Of a DNA stretch of 64,000 bases, positions 39,396-50,253 are shown piece by piece (position 1 is the stretch's first letter; each line of letters begins with the position of its first letter). The notes under the pieces were generated by a model that was not told the DNA's origin, did not search any database, and saw only the letters and a program-made list of their open reading frames with translations. The DNA comes from JAFGSI01 sp041287425 (GTDB taxonomy: Bacteria; Chloroflexota; Anaerolineae; Anaerolineales; Villigracilaceae). Both the position numbers and the translations under genes were made by a program. The stretch covers positions 1 to 64,000 of the forward strand of contig JBEULG010000040.1 of NCBI GenBank assembly GCA_041287425.1, in the 5' to 3' direction.

Positions 39396-41456
39396 ATGAC
39401 GAAAACCGTAACCCTCATCATTGACGACCGGCAAGTGACCGTGCCGGAAGGCACGCTCATCGTCAACGCCGCCAAGATGGTCGGCATTGACATCCCGGTC
39501 TTTTGCTACCACCCGAAGATGGAACCGGTCGGCATGTGCCGCCAGTGCCTGGTCGAGGTCGGCCGCCCGGCCATTGACCGCGCCACCGGTCAGCCGCTCA
39601 TCGAAGACGGCCAGGTCAAGATTCAGTTCGGGCCGAAACTCGAAACCGCCTGCACCACGCCCGTCTCGGAGGGGATGGTCGTCCTGACCCGCTCGGAGAA
39701 GGCGCGCCAGGCGCAGAAAGACATCCTCGAGTTTCTGCTGACCTCGCACCCGCTCGATTGCCCGGTCTGCGACAAGGGCGGCGAGTGCCCGCTCCAGAAC
39801 CTGACCATGGCCTACGGCCCGGCCGAGAGCCGCTTCCTCTACGGCGAAAAACATCACGCCGAAAAACATGTCCCGCTGGGCGACAAAATCTGGCTCGACC
39901 GCGAACGCTGCATCCAGTGCGCCCGCTGCATCCGCTTCCAGGAGAAGATTGCCGGCGACCCGGTGCTTTCGTTCTACCAGCGCGGCCGCGACACCGACAT
40001 CGTCACCCACTCCGACCCGCCCTTCGACTCGATTTTCTCCGGCAACACCACCGACATCTGTCCGGTCGGCGCGCTGACCACGGCGGACTTCCGCTTCGGG
40101 GCGCGGCCGTGGGAGATGAAGGCGGCGGCCTCCATCTGCTCGCTCTGCCCGGTGGGCTGCAACCTGACCTTCAACACCCGCCGCGAGGCCAAAGCCGGCG
40201 GCAAGGTGGTCATCAAGCGCGCCATGCCGCGCCAGAACGAGCAGGTCAACGAAATCTGGATTTGCGACCGCGGCCGCTTCAACTGGCACTACGTGGAAGA
40301 CCCGGCCCGCCTGACCCATCCGCTGGTGAAGAAGAACGGCACGTTGGAGAAGGCATCGTGGGAAGAAGCGCTGGCGGCGGCGGGCAGACAGGTCGCAGGG
40401 GAGCAGGTGGTTGTGATTGCTTCTGGCCGCCTGGCCAACGAAGACCTGTTCACCCTGAAGCAACTCGCCGACGGCCTGGGCGGGGAGGCCCTGCTCTACG
40501 ACTCGCTCCCCGGCGGCGAACTGACCACCCGCTACGGCGTCTCGGCGGGGACGAATCTCGGAGACCTGGGGACGGGGTCGGCCATCCTGGTGGCCGCCGC
40601 CGACCTGTATCATGAGGCGCCCATCTGGTACCTGCGCGTCAAGGCCGCCGCCGAGCGCGGGGCGAACCTGGTCATCGTCCACCCCGAGGACACCCGCCTC
40701 GATAAATATGCCAAGAAACTCGTCCGCTGCGGCAGGGACGAAGCCGCCGCCAAAGTGCAGGAACTGGCCGCCGAACTGACCGCCGCCGAGAATCTGGTCA
40801 TCTTCTTCGGGCGCACCGGCAGCCGCGACCTGGCCGAGGCCGGCGCCGCGCTGCTGGAGGGGCGCGCGGGCAAGCCGAACAACGGTCTCATCGGCGTCTG
40901 GCGGCGGGCCAACGACCAGGGCGCCTGGGAACTGGGCTATCAGGCGGTCGAGAATCTGGCCGAGACGGTGCGCGGCAAGGTAGTCTATCTCGCCGCCGCC
41001 GACCCGGCCGGCGACGACCCACAACTGGCCGAGGCGCTCAAAGCCGCCAAAGCCGTCCTCGTCCAGGAACTCTTCCTGACCGAGACGGCCAAACTGGCCG
41101 ATGTGGTCTTCCCGGCGCAGGCCTTCACCGAACGCGACGGCTCCTACACTTCCGGCGAGCGGCGCGTCCAGCGCTTCTACCCGGCCACCCCGCCGCTGGG
41201 CGAGACGCGCCCCGATTTCGCCATCGCCGCCTCGGTCGCGGCCGCGGCCGGCCTCGAGGTCGAGGGCCGCTCGGCCCTGCTGGTGATGGACAAGATTGCC
41301 GCCGCCGTCCCGGCCTTTGCGGGGATTTCCTACGGCAAGTTGGCCGAAGTGACCGAGCAGTGGCCCATCGTTGGGCGCGGCGACCTGTACTACGGCGGCA
41401 CAACCTACGAGAACCGCCAGGGATTGGGCGTGCACTTACAAACGTTCGAACGTTGA
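39396..41456 (+). CDS. nuoG: NADH-quinone oxidoreductase subunit G
   Basis: 686 residues, shorter than many NuoG proteins (780-900). The N-terminal 2Fe-2S ferredoxin part has FCYHPKMEPVGMCRQCLVEVG. Next come the His/Cys cluster HPLDCPVCDKGGECPLQN, two 4Fe-4S motifs (CIQCARCIRFQE, DICPVGAL) and CSLCPVGCNLTF. The molybdopterin-oxidoreductase-like domain follows in reduced form. The last codons (QTFER) are written by a perfect palindrome AACGTTCGAACGTT (41441-41454). The 106-nt spacer before it holds CACAAAGGAACACAAAG-type repeat sequence, and GGAGAG precedes the ATG. Confidence 0.94.
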   Translation: MTKTVTLIIDDRQVTVPEGTLIVNAAKMVGIDIPVFCYHPKMEPVGMCRQCLVEVGRPAIDRATGQPLIEDGQVKIQFGPKLETACTTPVSEGMVVLTRSEKARQAQKDILEFLLTSHPLDCPVCDKGGECPLQNLTMAYGPAESRFLYGEKHHAEKHVPLGDKIWLDRERCIQCARCIRFQEKIAGDPVLSFYQRGRDTDIVTHSDPPFDSIFSGNTTDICPVGALTTADFRFGARPWEMKAAASICSLCPVGCNLTFNTRREAKAGGKVVIKRAMPRQNEQVNEIWICDRGRFNWHYVEDPARLTHPLVKKNGTLEKASWEEALAAAGRQVAGEQVVVIASGRLANEDLFTLKQLADGLGGEALLYDSLPGGELTTRYGVSAGTNLGDLGTGSAILVAAADLYHEAPIWYLRVKAAAERGANLVIVHPEDTRLDKYAKKLVRCGRDEAAAKVQELAAELTAAENLVIFFGRTGSRDLAEAGAALLEGRAGKPNNGLIGVWRRANDQGAWELGYQAVENLAETVRGKVVYLAAADPAGDDPQLAEALKAAKAVLVQELFLTETAKLADVVFPAQAFTERDGSYTSGERRVQRFYPATPPLGETRPDFAIAASVAAAAGLEVEGRSALLVMDKIAAAVPAFAGISYGKLAEVTEQWPIVGRGDLYYGGTTYENRQGLGVHLQTFER

Positions 41457-41465
41457 GAGGACTTT

Positions 41466-42611
41466 ATGACGCTTGCGAATGTGATTGAATGGTTGGTCAA
41501 GGGGCTCGTTTGGGTGCTGGTGCTGCTGGGCGGATTTGCCTACCTGACCTACTACGAGCGGCGGGCGCTGGCGCGCATCCAGGTGCGCATCGGCCCGAAC
41601 CGCGCCGGACCGTGGGGCCTGCTCCAGCCGATTGCCGACGCCATCAAGTTGATTTTCAAAGAGGAGTTCATGCCGGCCCGCGCCGACAAACTGCTCTTCA
41701 CCCTGGCGCCCATCATCACGCTGACCCCGGCGCTGGTCATCACGGCGGTCGTGCCGTTCGGCCCCGAGTCGGCCAGTTTCCAGTTGTTCGGGCGCACCAT
41801 CACCTGGTACATCGCCGACCTGAACGTGGGCGTGCTGTACATCATGTCCATCGCCTCGATTGCGGTCTATGGCATCGTGCTGGCGGGCTGGTCGTCTAAC
41901 AACAAGTATGCCACCCTGGGCGGACTGCGCTCTACGGCGCAGATGATTTCCTACGAACTGGCGCTCGGCCTGTCGTTCATCGCCGTCATCGTGCTGGCCA
42001 ATTCCACCCGCCTGCTCGACATCGTCGAAGCGCAGACCGGGATGTGGTTCGCCGTGCTCCAGCCGGTGGGCTTCGTCATCTTCCTGATTGCGACCCTGGC
42101 GGAGGTCAACCGCGCCCCGTTCGACATGCCCGAAGCGGAGCAGGAACTGGCCGCCGGTTACCACTCCGAGTACGGCGGGATGAAGTTCGCCCTGCTGTTC
42201 ATGGCCGAGTACGACAAGATGATTGCCATCTGCACGATTGCCGCCTCGCTCTTCCTGGGCGGCTACCGTGAACCCTGGTTCCTGCGCGATACCGTCCTGG
42301 GCGTGAATCAGACCCCCTGGCTGGGGCCGCTCTACATGTTCATCAAAGTCTTCGTCCTGCTCTTCGGCATGATTTGGGTGCGCGCCACCTGGCCGCGCAT
42401 CCGCTACGACCGGCTGATGGCCTTCGGCTGGAAGGTTCTGCTGCCGCTCTCCCTGGCGCTCGTCTTCCTGACCTCCATCGGCATTCTGCTGGCCGAGCAG
42501 GTCAACCCCCTGTACCAGTGGCTCATTCCCCTGGCCTCGCTGGCGGCAGGGTTTATTGCTATCCTGGGGATGTATCAGACGCTGAGGAGGAAAGAGTATG
42601 CGCGTGCTTGA
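41466..42611 (+). CDS. nuoH: NADH-quinone oxidoreductase subunit H
   Basis: 381 residues with about eight membrane helices. The quinone-site loop is EVNRAPFDMPEAEQELAAGY, followed by SEYGGMKFALLFMAEY. It links the peripheral arm to the proton-pumping subunits. GAGAGGAC precedes the ATG. It overlaps nuoI by 14 nt. Confidence 0.96.
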   Translation: MTLANVIEWLVKGLVWVLVLLGGFAYLTYYERRALARIQVRIGPNRAGPWGLLQPIADAIKLIFKEEFMPARADKLLFTLAPIITLTPALVITAVVPFGPESASFQLFGRTITWYIADLNVGVLYIMSIASIAVYGIVLAGWSSNNKYATLGGLRSTAQMISYELALGLSFIAVIVLANSTRLLDIVEAQTGMWFAVLQPVGFVIFLIATLAEVNRAPFDMPEAEQELAAGYHSEYGGMKFALLFMAEYDKMIAICTIAASLFLGGYREPWFLRDTVLGVNQTPWLGPLYMFIKVFVLLFGMIWVRATWPRIRYDRLMAFGWKVLLPLSLALVFLTSIGILLAEQVNPLYQWLIPLASLAAGFIAILGMYQTLRRKEYARA

Positions 42612-43116
42612 ACCCATCGTCGAACTGGCGCGCGGCCTGTGGACGACGCTCCGCTCGATGGCCGAGAAGCCGGTCACCGTACAGTACCCGGAGCAGAAGC
42701 GCCCGGTCAAGCCGCGCTTCCGCGGCCGCCACGTGCTGAAGCGTTACGAAAACGGACTGGAGAAGTGCATCGGCTGCGCCCTGTGCGCGGCGGCCTGCCC
42801 GGCGGACGCCATCTTCGTCGAATCCTCCGAGAACACCGACGAAGCGCGCTACTCCCCCGGCGACCGCTACGCCAGCACCTACGAAATCAACATGCTGCGC
42901 TGCATCTACTGCGGCTTCTGCGAGGACGCCTGCCCGACCGAGGCGATTGTCCTCGGCGACAACTACGAACTCTCCTTCACCGACCGGCGCGAGGCGATTT
43001 ACCCGAAGGAAATGCTGCTCGAACCTGCCCCTCCGGGCGGCGCGCCGACCCCGCAGAAGACCGAACCCGGCAAGTTTACCCGCTCGGTGCCGGAGATGAA
43101 AGATCCTGCCGATTAG
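42598..43116 (+). CDS. nuoI: NADH-quinone oxidoreductase subunit I
   Basis: 172 residues with two 4Fe-4S ferredoxin motifs, CIGCALCAAACP and CIYCGFCEDACP (clusters N6a and N6b). The N-terminal helix lies on the membrane. AGGAGGAAAG inside the end of nuoH serves as ribosome site. Confidence 0.96.
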   Translation: MRVLEPIVELARGLWTTLRSMAEKPVTVQYPEQKRPVKPRFRGRHVLKRYENGLEKCIGCALCAAACPADAIFVESSENTDEARYSPGDRYASTYEINMLRCIYCGFCEDACPTEAIVLGDNYELSFTDRREAIYPKEMLLEPAPPGGAPTPQKTEPGKFTRSVPEMKDPAD

Positions 43117-43123
43117 TTTGAGC

Positions 43124-43253
43124 GTGTCATTGCGAGCCGCCGAAGGCGGCGAAGCCCTGGCCTGACGCCAGGACAGGCAATCTCCACATATGCCGATGCA
43201 GATATTTGGCGAGGAGATTGCTTCGGCGGAAAAGCACCGCCTCGCAAGGACAC
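43124..43253. repeat. 130-bp REP-like element between nuoI and nuoJ
   Basis: Ends GTGTCATTGCGAG (43124-43136) and CTCGCAAGGACAC (43241-43253) are inverted copies with one mismatch. Inner GCAATCTCC and GGAGATTGC also pair. The same ends occur at 48626-48711. It contains no gene. Confidence 0.75.
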
Positions 43254-43267
43254 AAACAAGGTTGCCT

Positions 43268-43792
43268 ATGGACTTCACCCTCATCCTCTTCTTCCTCCTC
43301 GCCGCGACGGCGGTGGCGACTGCCCTCGGTCTGCTGGTCAGCCGCAACGCGGTCTACGCGGCGCTGTTCCTGGTGCTGAATTTCGCCACGATTGCCGTCT
43401 TCTACCTGCTGCTGGGCGCGCCGTTCGTCGCCATGGCGCAGGTGACCGTCTATGCCGGGGCCATCATGGTGCTGTTCCTGTTCGTCATCATGCTGCTGGG
43501 CGCGGAGAAACTGCCCAAGGGCGAGGTGCTGCCCTGGCAGCGGCCGCTGGCCATCGGCGCGGCGGTCGTCCTGTTCGCCGAGGCGGTCTATCTGCTCATC
43601 CAGCGTCTCCGGCTGACGGCGGCCTTGCCCGACCCCGGCACCTGGGAGAATTCGATGGAGTCGCTGCGCCAGATGGCCGGGATGCTCTTCACCGACTACC
43701 TCCTGCCCTTCGAGGTGACCTCCGTCCTGCTCCTGGTGGCGATGATTGGCGCCATCGTGCTGACCAAAGGGGAGCGCGCCGTCCAGTCTTGA
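43268..43792 (+). CDS. nuoJ: NADH-quinone oxidoreductase subunit J
   Basis: 174 residues, five membrane helices. Family motif: AALFLVLNFATIAVFYLLLG and QVTVYAGAIMVLFLFVIMLLG. It ends just before the promoter of an inserted toxin-antitoxin pair, whose -35 box overlaps the nuoJ stop region. nuoK follows only after that pair, 762 nt later. Confidence 0.95.
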   Translation: MDFTLILFFLLAATAVATALGLLVSRNAVYAALFLVLNFATIAVFYLLLGAPFVAMAQVTVYAGAIMVLFLFVIMLLGAEKLPKGEVLPWQRPLAIGAAVVLFAEAVYLLIQRLRLTAALPDPGTWENSMESLRQMAGMLFTDYLLPFEVTSVLLLVAMIGAIVLTKGERAVQS

Positions 43793-43817
43793 TATAGACA
43801 GAAAGTTAGTATATAAT
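43789..43817 (+). promoter_or_regulatory. Promoter of the toxin-antitoxin pair
   Basis: TTGATA (43789-43794), 17-nt spacer, TATAAT (43812-43817), followed by the antitoxin ATG at 43850. Confidence 0.85.
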
Positions 43818-43837
43818 GTCTATATCTTATAGACATT
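43815..43837. promoter_or_regulatory. Putative antitoxin operator
   Basis: Perfect 9-bp inverted repeat AATGTCTAT (43815-43823) and ATAGACATT (43829-43837) with a 5-nt spacer, overlapping the end of the -10 box. A third half-site TATAGACA stands at 43793-43800, inside the promoter. This is the layout expected for autorepression by a Phd-type antitoxin. Confidence 0.7.
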
Positions 43838-43849
43838 TTGGAGATTGAA

Positions 43850-44104
43850 ATGCTGCATTTGCCGATTGCCGAAGCGCACAATCGCCTTTCGGCCTTGCTC
43901 AAAAAGGTCTCGCAGACCCCTATCGTGCTGACACGGCGCGGCAAGGCGGTCGGTGTGCTGATTTCGCCGGAGGAATATGAGCGGCTGAAGCGCTATGAGG
44001 CCTACGACACGCTGGTCGGCATATCGCACACTTTGCGCGAGAGCGGCCTGACCGCCGCCGAACTCTATCGAACGGCGCGCGAAGACCTGGAGGACCGCGC
44101 ATGA
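43850..44104 (+). CDS. Antitoxin, Phd/YefM family
   Basis: 84 residues from ATG 43850, with GGAG 6 nt before it. The N-terminal DNA-binding part is typical: LPIAEAHNRLSALLKKVSQT, PIVLTRRGKAVGVLISPEEYERL. The charged C-terminal tail (TAREDLEDRA) would wrap the toxin. The ATGA overlap with the toxin gene ensures coupled synthesis. By family it both neutralises the PIN toxin and represses the promoter at 43789. Confidence 0.9.
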   Translation: MLHLPIAEAHNRLSALLKKVSQTPIVLTRRGKAVGVLISPEEYERLKRYEAYDTLVGISHTLRESGLTAAELYRTAREDLEDRA

Positions 44105-44511
44105 TTGTGGATGCCAGCGTTCTGCTTAGCGCGCTTTTCCCCGATGAAGGGCAGTCGCAGGCGCAGGCTCTGCTGCGCCGCCATGTGGCCGGTCAGGAGC
44201 GGCTGCGGGCGCCGCACTTACTCCTCTATGAGGTCAATGACGCTCTATGGCGCGCCGAGCGGCGCGGCCGGGTGTCGGAGACTCAGGTCGAGCAGATACT
44301 CGAAGCGCTGAAAAAACTCGAAATTGAATTGCTGCCGCTGGACTGGAAAGAAATTCTGCCTTTTGCCCGTCGAGCCAATTGTAACGCTTATGATGCCGCC
44401 TACCTGGCTCTGGCAGAACGGATGGGCGAGCCGCTGGTCACAGCGGATGAACGCCTGTACAATGCTGTGGCTGGCCGATTTTTGGTCAGGCGGCTGGGAA
44501 GCGATGCATGA
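44101..44511 (+). CDS. vapC: PIN-domain ribonuclease toxin, VapC family
   Basis: 136 residues. The four acidic PIN residues are all in place: Asp4 (IVDASVLLS), Glu44 (LLYEVNDAL), Asp98 (NAYDAAYLALA) and Asp116 (TADERLY). It would be an Mg-dependent endoribonuclease, often acting on tRNA or rRNA. It is coupled to the antitoxin by a 4-nt overlap and lies between nuoJ and nuoK on the operon strand, so complex I transcripts also run through it. Confidence 0.92.
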   Translation: MIVDASVLLSALFPDEGQSQAQALLRRHVAGQERLRAPHLLLYEVNDALWRAERRGRVSETQVEQILEALKKLEIELLPLDWKEILPFARRANCNAYDAAYLALAERMGEPLVTADERLYNAVAGRFLVRRLGSDA

Positions 44512-44554
44512 ACATTCTCAGGCGTGTCAAATTTGCATGGGAGATTTGTCTTTC

Positions 44555-44857
44555 ATGATACCCCTCACCTACTACCTTCTTGTTTCGGCCATCCTCTTTG
44601 CCATGGGCGCGCTGGGGGTGCTCATCCGGCGCAACGCGCTCGTCATCTTCATGTCGGTCGAGTTGATGCTCAACGCCGCCAACCTGGCCTTCGTCGCCTT
44701 CGCCCGGCAGTACAACGCCTTCTCCGGTCAGTTGTTCGTCTTCTTCGTGATGACGGTCGCCGCGGCGGAAGTGGCCGTCGGCCTGGCGTTGATTGTCGCC
44801 ATCTTCCGCGTCAAACACAACATTGACGTGGACCAGATGAGCAGTTTGAAAGGATGA
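44555..44857 (+). CDS. nuoK: NADH-quinone oxidoreductase subunit K
   Basis: 100 residues, the standard NuoK length, with three membrane helices. The start MIPLTYYLLVSAILFAMGAL matches the family; an ATG at 44537 would add 6 residues. Conserved Glu residues of the proton path are in MSVELMLNAANL and AAAEVAVGLAL. It lies 43 nt behind the toxin gene. The 61-nt spacer to nuoL is ACGTTTTACGAATTACG-type repeat sequence. Confidence 0.95.
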   Translation: MIPLTYYLLVSAILFAMGALGVLIRRNALVIFMSVELMLNAANLAFVAFARQYNAFSGQLFVFFVMTVAAAEVAVGLALIVAIFRVKHNIDVDQMSSLKG

Positions 44858-44918
44858 GTAAGCGTGAGACGTAAGACGTGATTCTGCGTTTTACGTTTTA
44901 CGAATTACGGAGTTGACC

Positions 44919-47051
<2,133 letters not shown>

Positions 47052-47052
47052 C

Positions 47053-47087
47053 CAAAAGTCGAACGTCAACGTCACGGCTGACTTTTG
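47053..47087. repeat. Inverted repeat in the nuoL-nuoM spacer
   Basis: CAAAAGTC (47053-47060) and GACTTTTG (47080-47087), perfect 8-bp arms. The spacer as a whole is GTCGAACGTCAACGTC-type low-complexity sequence. Confidence 0.55.
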
Positions 47088-47118
47088 ACCTTCGACCTTT
47101 GACGCAACAGGAGTCGAC

Positions 47119-48624
47119 ATGGATTTTCTCACCAACCCCCTGAACCTCGTCATCTTCTTCCCCCTGGTGGGCGTGCTGATTGCGCTCTTCATCCCCGGCG
47201 AGAAGAAAAACGCCCTGCGCTGGACGGCCCTGCTGACCTCGCTCGTGACCTTCGGCCTGTCCATCTGGATGTTGACGCTCTTCGACAAGTCCAACCCCGA
47301 CCTGCAACTGACCCTCGACCTGCCCTGGATTCAGGTGGCGGGCTGGAACATCCATTACTACGTCGGCGTGGACGGACTCTCCATCCTGCTCGTCCTGCTG
47401 ACCACCTTCCTGACCCCCATCTCGATTCTCTCCACCTGGACGGCGGTCGAGGAGCGCGTCAAGGACTTCATGCTCTTCTTCCTGCTGCTGGAAGTGGGCA
47501 TGACCGGCGTCTTCCTGGCGCAGGATTTGTTCCTGTTCTACATCTTCTGGGAATTCACCCTCGTGCCGATGTACTTCCTCATCGGCATCTGGGGCGGTCC
47601 GCGCCGCATCTATGCCGCCATCAAGTTCTTCCTCTACACCATGGCCGGCTCGATTCTCATGCTGCTGGCCATCCTGTGGCTGGGCATCAACCAGGGCACG
47701 TTCAGCGTCCCCGAATTGCTGGCCAAGGGTGGGATTCCGGCCAACATTCAACTCTGGCTCTTCCTGGCCTTCGCCGCCGCGTTTGCCATCAAGGTCCCGA
47801 TGTGGCCGCTCCACTCCTGGCTGCCCGACGCCCACGTCGAAGCGCCGACCGCCGGTTCGGTCATCCTGGCGGGCGTCCTGCTGAAGATGGGCACCTACGG
47901 CTTCGTCCGCTTCAACATCCCGCTCTTCCCCGAGGCGGCGGTCAAGGCCGCACCCTGGATTGCGCTGCTGGCGGTCATCGGCATCATTTACGGCGCGTGG
48001 GTCTCCTACGCCCAAAAGGATGTCAAGAAACTGGTCGCCTACTCCTCGGTCAGCCACCTCGGCTTTGTCATGCTCGGTCTGTTCGCCCTCAATTCGCAGG
48101 GCATTCAAGGCGGCATCCTGCAGATGATTAATCACGGCCTGAGCACGGGCGCCTTGTTCCTCCTGGTCGGCATGATTTATGAGCAGACCCACACCCGCGA
48201 GATTGCCGTCTACGGCGGCCTGTGGAAGATTACGCCGGTCTTCGGCAGCATCATGCTCATCGTCTCGCTCTCCTCGATGGGCCTGCCGGGGTTGAACGGC
48301 TTTGTCGGCGAGTTCACCATCCTGCTCGGCGCGTTCGGCTCGCAGGCCATCGGTTCGCCCTGGTTCGCCGGGGTCGCCGCGGCGGGCGTCATCATGGCGG
48401 CCGTCTATATCCTCTACATGTTCCAGAAGATGTTCCTCGGCCCCGAAGGCTCGATTGTCGAGGAAGTCAAGAAGCACGGCCACGCGTTGCGCGACCTGAA
48501 CTGGCGCGAAATCGTGACTATGGTGCCCATCCTGGTCTTCATCTTCTGGATTGGCCTCTACCCGCGTCCGTTCTTCGAACTGATGGCCCCTGCGGTGGAG
48601 AAACTCCTGGCGGTGCTGCACTAA
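47119..48624 (+). CDS. nuoM: NADH-quinone oxidoreductase subunit M
   Basis: 501 residues, proton-pumping antiporter-like subunit with about 14 helices. Motifs: YIFWEFTLVPMYFLIGIWG with the key Glu, PMWPLHSWLPDAHVEAPTAG, and the Lys-bearing KKLVAYSSVSHLGFVMLGL. CAGGAG lies 7 nt before the ATG. Confidence 0.96.
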   Translation: MDFLTNPLNLVIFFPLVGVLIALFIPGEKKNALRWTALLTSLVTFGLSIWMLTLFDKSNPDLQLTLDLPWIQVAGWNIHYYVGVDGLSILLVLLTTFLTPISILSTWTAVEERVKDFMLFFLLLEVGMTGVFLAQDLFLFYIFWEFTLVPMYFLIGIWGGPRRIYAAIKFFLYTMAGSILMLLAILWLGINQGTFSVPELLAKGGIPANIQLWLFLAFAAAFAIKVPMWPLHSWLPDAHVEAPTAGSVILAGVLLKMGTYGFVRFNIPLFPEAAVKAAPWIALLAVIGIIYGAWVSYAQKDVKKLVAYSSVSHLGFVMLGLFALNSQGIQGGILQMINHGLSTGALFLLVGMIYEQTHTREIAVYGGLWKITPVFGSIMLIVSLSSMGLPGLNGFVGEFTILLGAFGSQAIGSPWFAGVAAAGVIMAAVYILYMFQKMFLGPEGSIVEEVKKHGHALRDLNWREIVTMVPILVFIFWIGLYPRPFFELMAPAVEKLLAVLH

Positions 48625-48625
48625 A

Positions 48626-48711
48626 GTGTCTCTGCGAGGCGGCGCAGCCGCCGAAGCAGTCTCCTGATTGGTGTGGAGATTGCTTCGCCCCTGCGGGGCT
48701 CGCAATGACAC
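48626..48711. repeat. 86-bp REP-like element between nuoM and nuoN
   Basis: Ends GTGTCTCTGCGAG (48626-48638) and CTCGCAATGACAC (48699-48711) are inverted copies with one mismatch; the inner GAAGCAGTCTCC and GGAGATTGCTTC also pair. It is a shorter relative of 43124-43253. Confidence 0.75.
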
Positions 48712-48725
48712 AAGCGGAGATGTTT

Positions 48726-50195
48726 ATGACCTTATCCGACTTGCTCTCCATCCTTCCCCTTCTCGTCCTGGTCGTCTGGGCCTGCGCCCTGCTGCTGGTG
48801 GACCTGTGGCTCAAGCGCAAGGGCGTCACCGCCTTCCTGGCTGCGCTCGGACTGGCGCTTGCGGCCGGTCTCGCCCTCGCCCAGGCCGGAGACGAGGCGG
48901 CTGCCTTCGGCGGCATGGTTGCCCTTGATGGCTTCGCATCCTTCCTCGATGTGCTTATCCTGCTCGCCGGCCTGCTGGGGATTGCCGTTGCCTACGGCTA
49001 CCTCAAGCGCATGAACATCGAGCGCGGCGAATACTACCCCCTGCTCCTGTTCAGCGCCGCCGGCATGATGCTCATGGCGCACGCCGCCGACCTCATCGTG
49101 GTCTTCCTGGCGCTCGAACTCCTCTCCCTGCCGCTCTACGTCCTGGCGGCGTTTGCCCGTCCGCGCCTGGATTCGGAAGAGGCCGGCCTCAAGTACTTCC
49201 TGCTCGGCGCCTTCGCCAGCGGATTTGTGGTTTATGGAATTACCCTGATTTACGGCGCGACCGGCACGACCGCGCTCTCCGGCATTGTCACCGCCCTGGC
49301 AGGCGGGGCGCTTGGGACCTCGAGCCTGCTCCTGACCATCGGCGCGGCGCTCATCCTGGTCGGCTTCGGCTTCAAGGTCGCCGCCGTCCCCTTCCACATG
49401 TGGACGCCGGATGTCTATCACGGCGCGCCGACCCCGGTCACGGCCTTCATGGCGGTTGGGGCCAAGGCCGCCGGCTTTGCCGCCCTGCTGCGTGTCTTCG
49501 TGACCGCCTTCCCGTCCCTGAGCGCCGACCTGACGCCGGTCGTCTGGGCGCTTGCTGCGCTGACGATGTTCGTCGGCAACGTGGTCGCCATCGCCCAGAC
49601 CAACATCAAGCGCATGTTGGCTTACTCCTCCATCGCCCACGCTGGCTATATCTTGATGGCCTTCGTCGCCTTCGGCAATCCGTCTGTCCGCGCCGACGCG
49701 GTCGCCGCGGCGCTCTTCTACCTGGTGACCTATGCTCTGAGCTCCTACGGGGCCTGGGCGGCGGTGATTGCGCTCGAAAAGCAGGACCCTTCGGCAGGCT
49801 CAGGGCAGGCGGCCAGCGGGCTGGAAATCAGCGACTTCGCCGGGCTGGGGCGGCGGCGTCCGGCCCTGGCGGCGGCGATGACCGTCTTCATGCTCTCGCT
49901 GACGGGCATGCCGCCCACGCTGGGGCTGGTGGGCAAGTTCTACCTGTTCCGCACCGTCATCGAGGCCGGGCAGGTTTGGCTGGCGGTCATCGGCGTGCTG
50001 ACCTCGCTCATCTCGGCTTACTACTACCTGCGGGTGGTGGTGGTCATGTACATGCGCGAGGGCACCCCCGAAACGACCCGCGAACCCTGGCTCGACTTCA
50101 CCTGGGCGCTCTCGGCGGTTGCAACCGTCATCCTTTCGTTCCTGCCAATGGCGCTCTTCGCCTGGGCCAGCAGGGCAGGCGTGATGGGACTTTGA
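48726..50195 (+). CDS. nuoN: NADH-quinone oxidoreductase subunit N
   Basis: 489 residues from ATG 48726 (GGAG at 48716-48719); ATG 48720 is possible. Antiporter-like subunit with LELLSLPLYVLAAFARP, PFHMWTPDVYHGAPTPVTAF and IKRMLAYSSIAHAGYILMAF. At about residue 355 the loop DPSAGSGQA is encoded by a 24-bp dispersed repeat (49787-49810) inserted in frame between two helices. It is the last gene of the operon. Confidence 0.95.
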   Translation: MTLSDLLSILPLLVLVVWACALLLVDLWLKRKGVTAFLAALGLALAAGLALAQAGDEAAAFGGMVALDGFASFLDVLILLAGLLGIAVAYGYLKRMNIERGEYYPLLLFSAAGMMLMAHAADLIVVFLALELLSLPLYVLAAFARPRLDSEEAGLKYFLLGAFASGFVVYGITLIYGATGTTALSGIVTALAGGALGTSSLLLTIGAALILVGFGFKVAAVPFHMWTPDVYHGAPTPVTAFMAVGAKAAGFAALLRVFVTAFPSLSADLTPVVWALAALTMFVGNVVAIAQTNIKRMLAYSSIAHAGYILMAFVAFGNPSVRADAVAAALFYLVTYALSSYGAWAAVIALEKQDPSAGSGQAASGLEISDFAGLGRRRPALAAAMTVFMLSLTGMPPTLGLVGKFYLFRTVIEAGQVWLAVIGVLTSLISAYYYLRVVVVMYMREGTPETTREPWLDFTWALSAVATVILSFLPMALFAWASRAGVMGL

Positions 50196-50202
50196 AAGAA
50201 AC

Positions 50203-50235
50203 AGAGACCAGGTTTCGCAAAGAAACCTGGTCTCT
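50203..50235. terminator. Hairpin between convergent nuoN and the bactofilin-like gene
   Basis: Perfect 14-bp arms, 50203-50216 and 50222-50235 (AGAGACCAGGTTTC type), with a 5-nt loop GCAAA. The position between two converging genes suits a bidirectional terminator. The T run is weak (TTGG). Confidence 0.65.
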
Positions 50236-50253
50236 TGGTCTCCGGAGATTTTT

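Noticed and set aside
43117..43267. A small gene in the nuoI-nuoJ spacer, with an ATG at 43190.
   Set aside because: The frame lies in a REP-like inverted repeat and simply runs into nuoJ; no ribosome site or family match.
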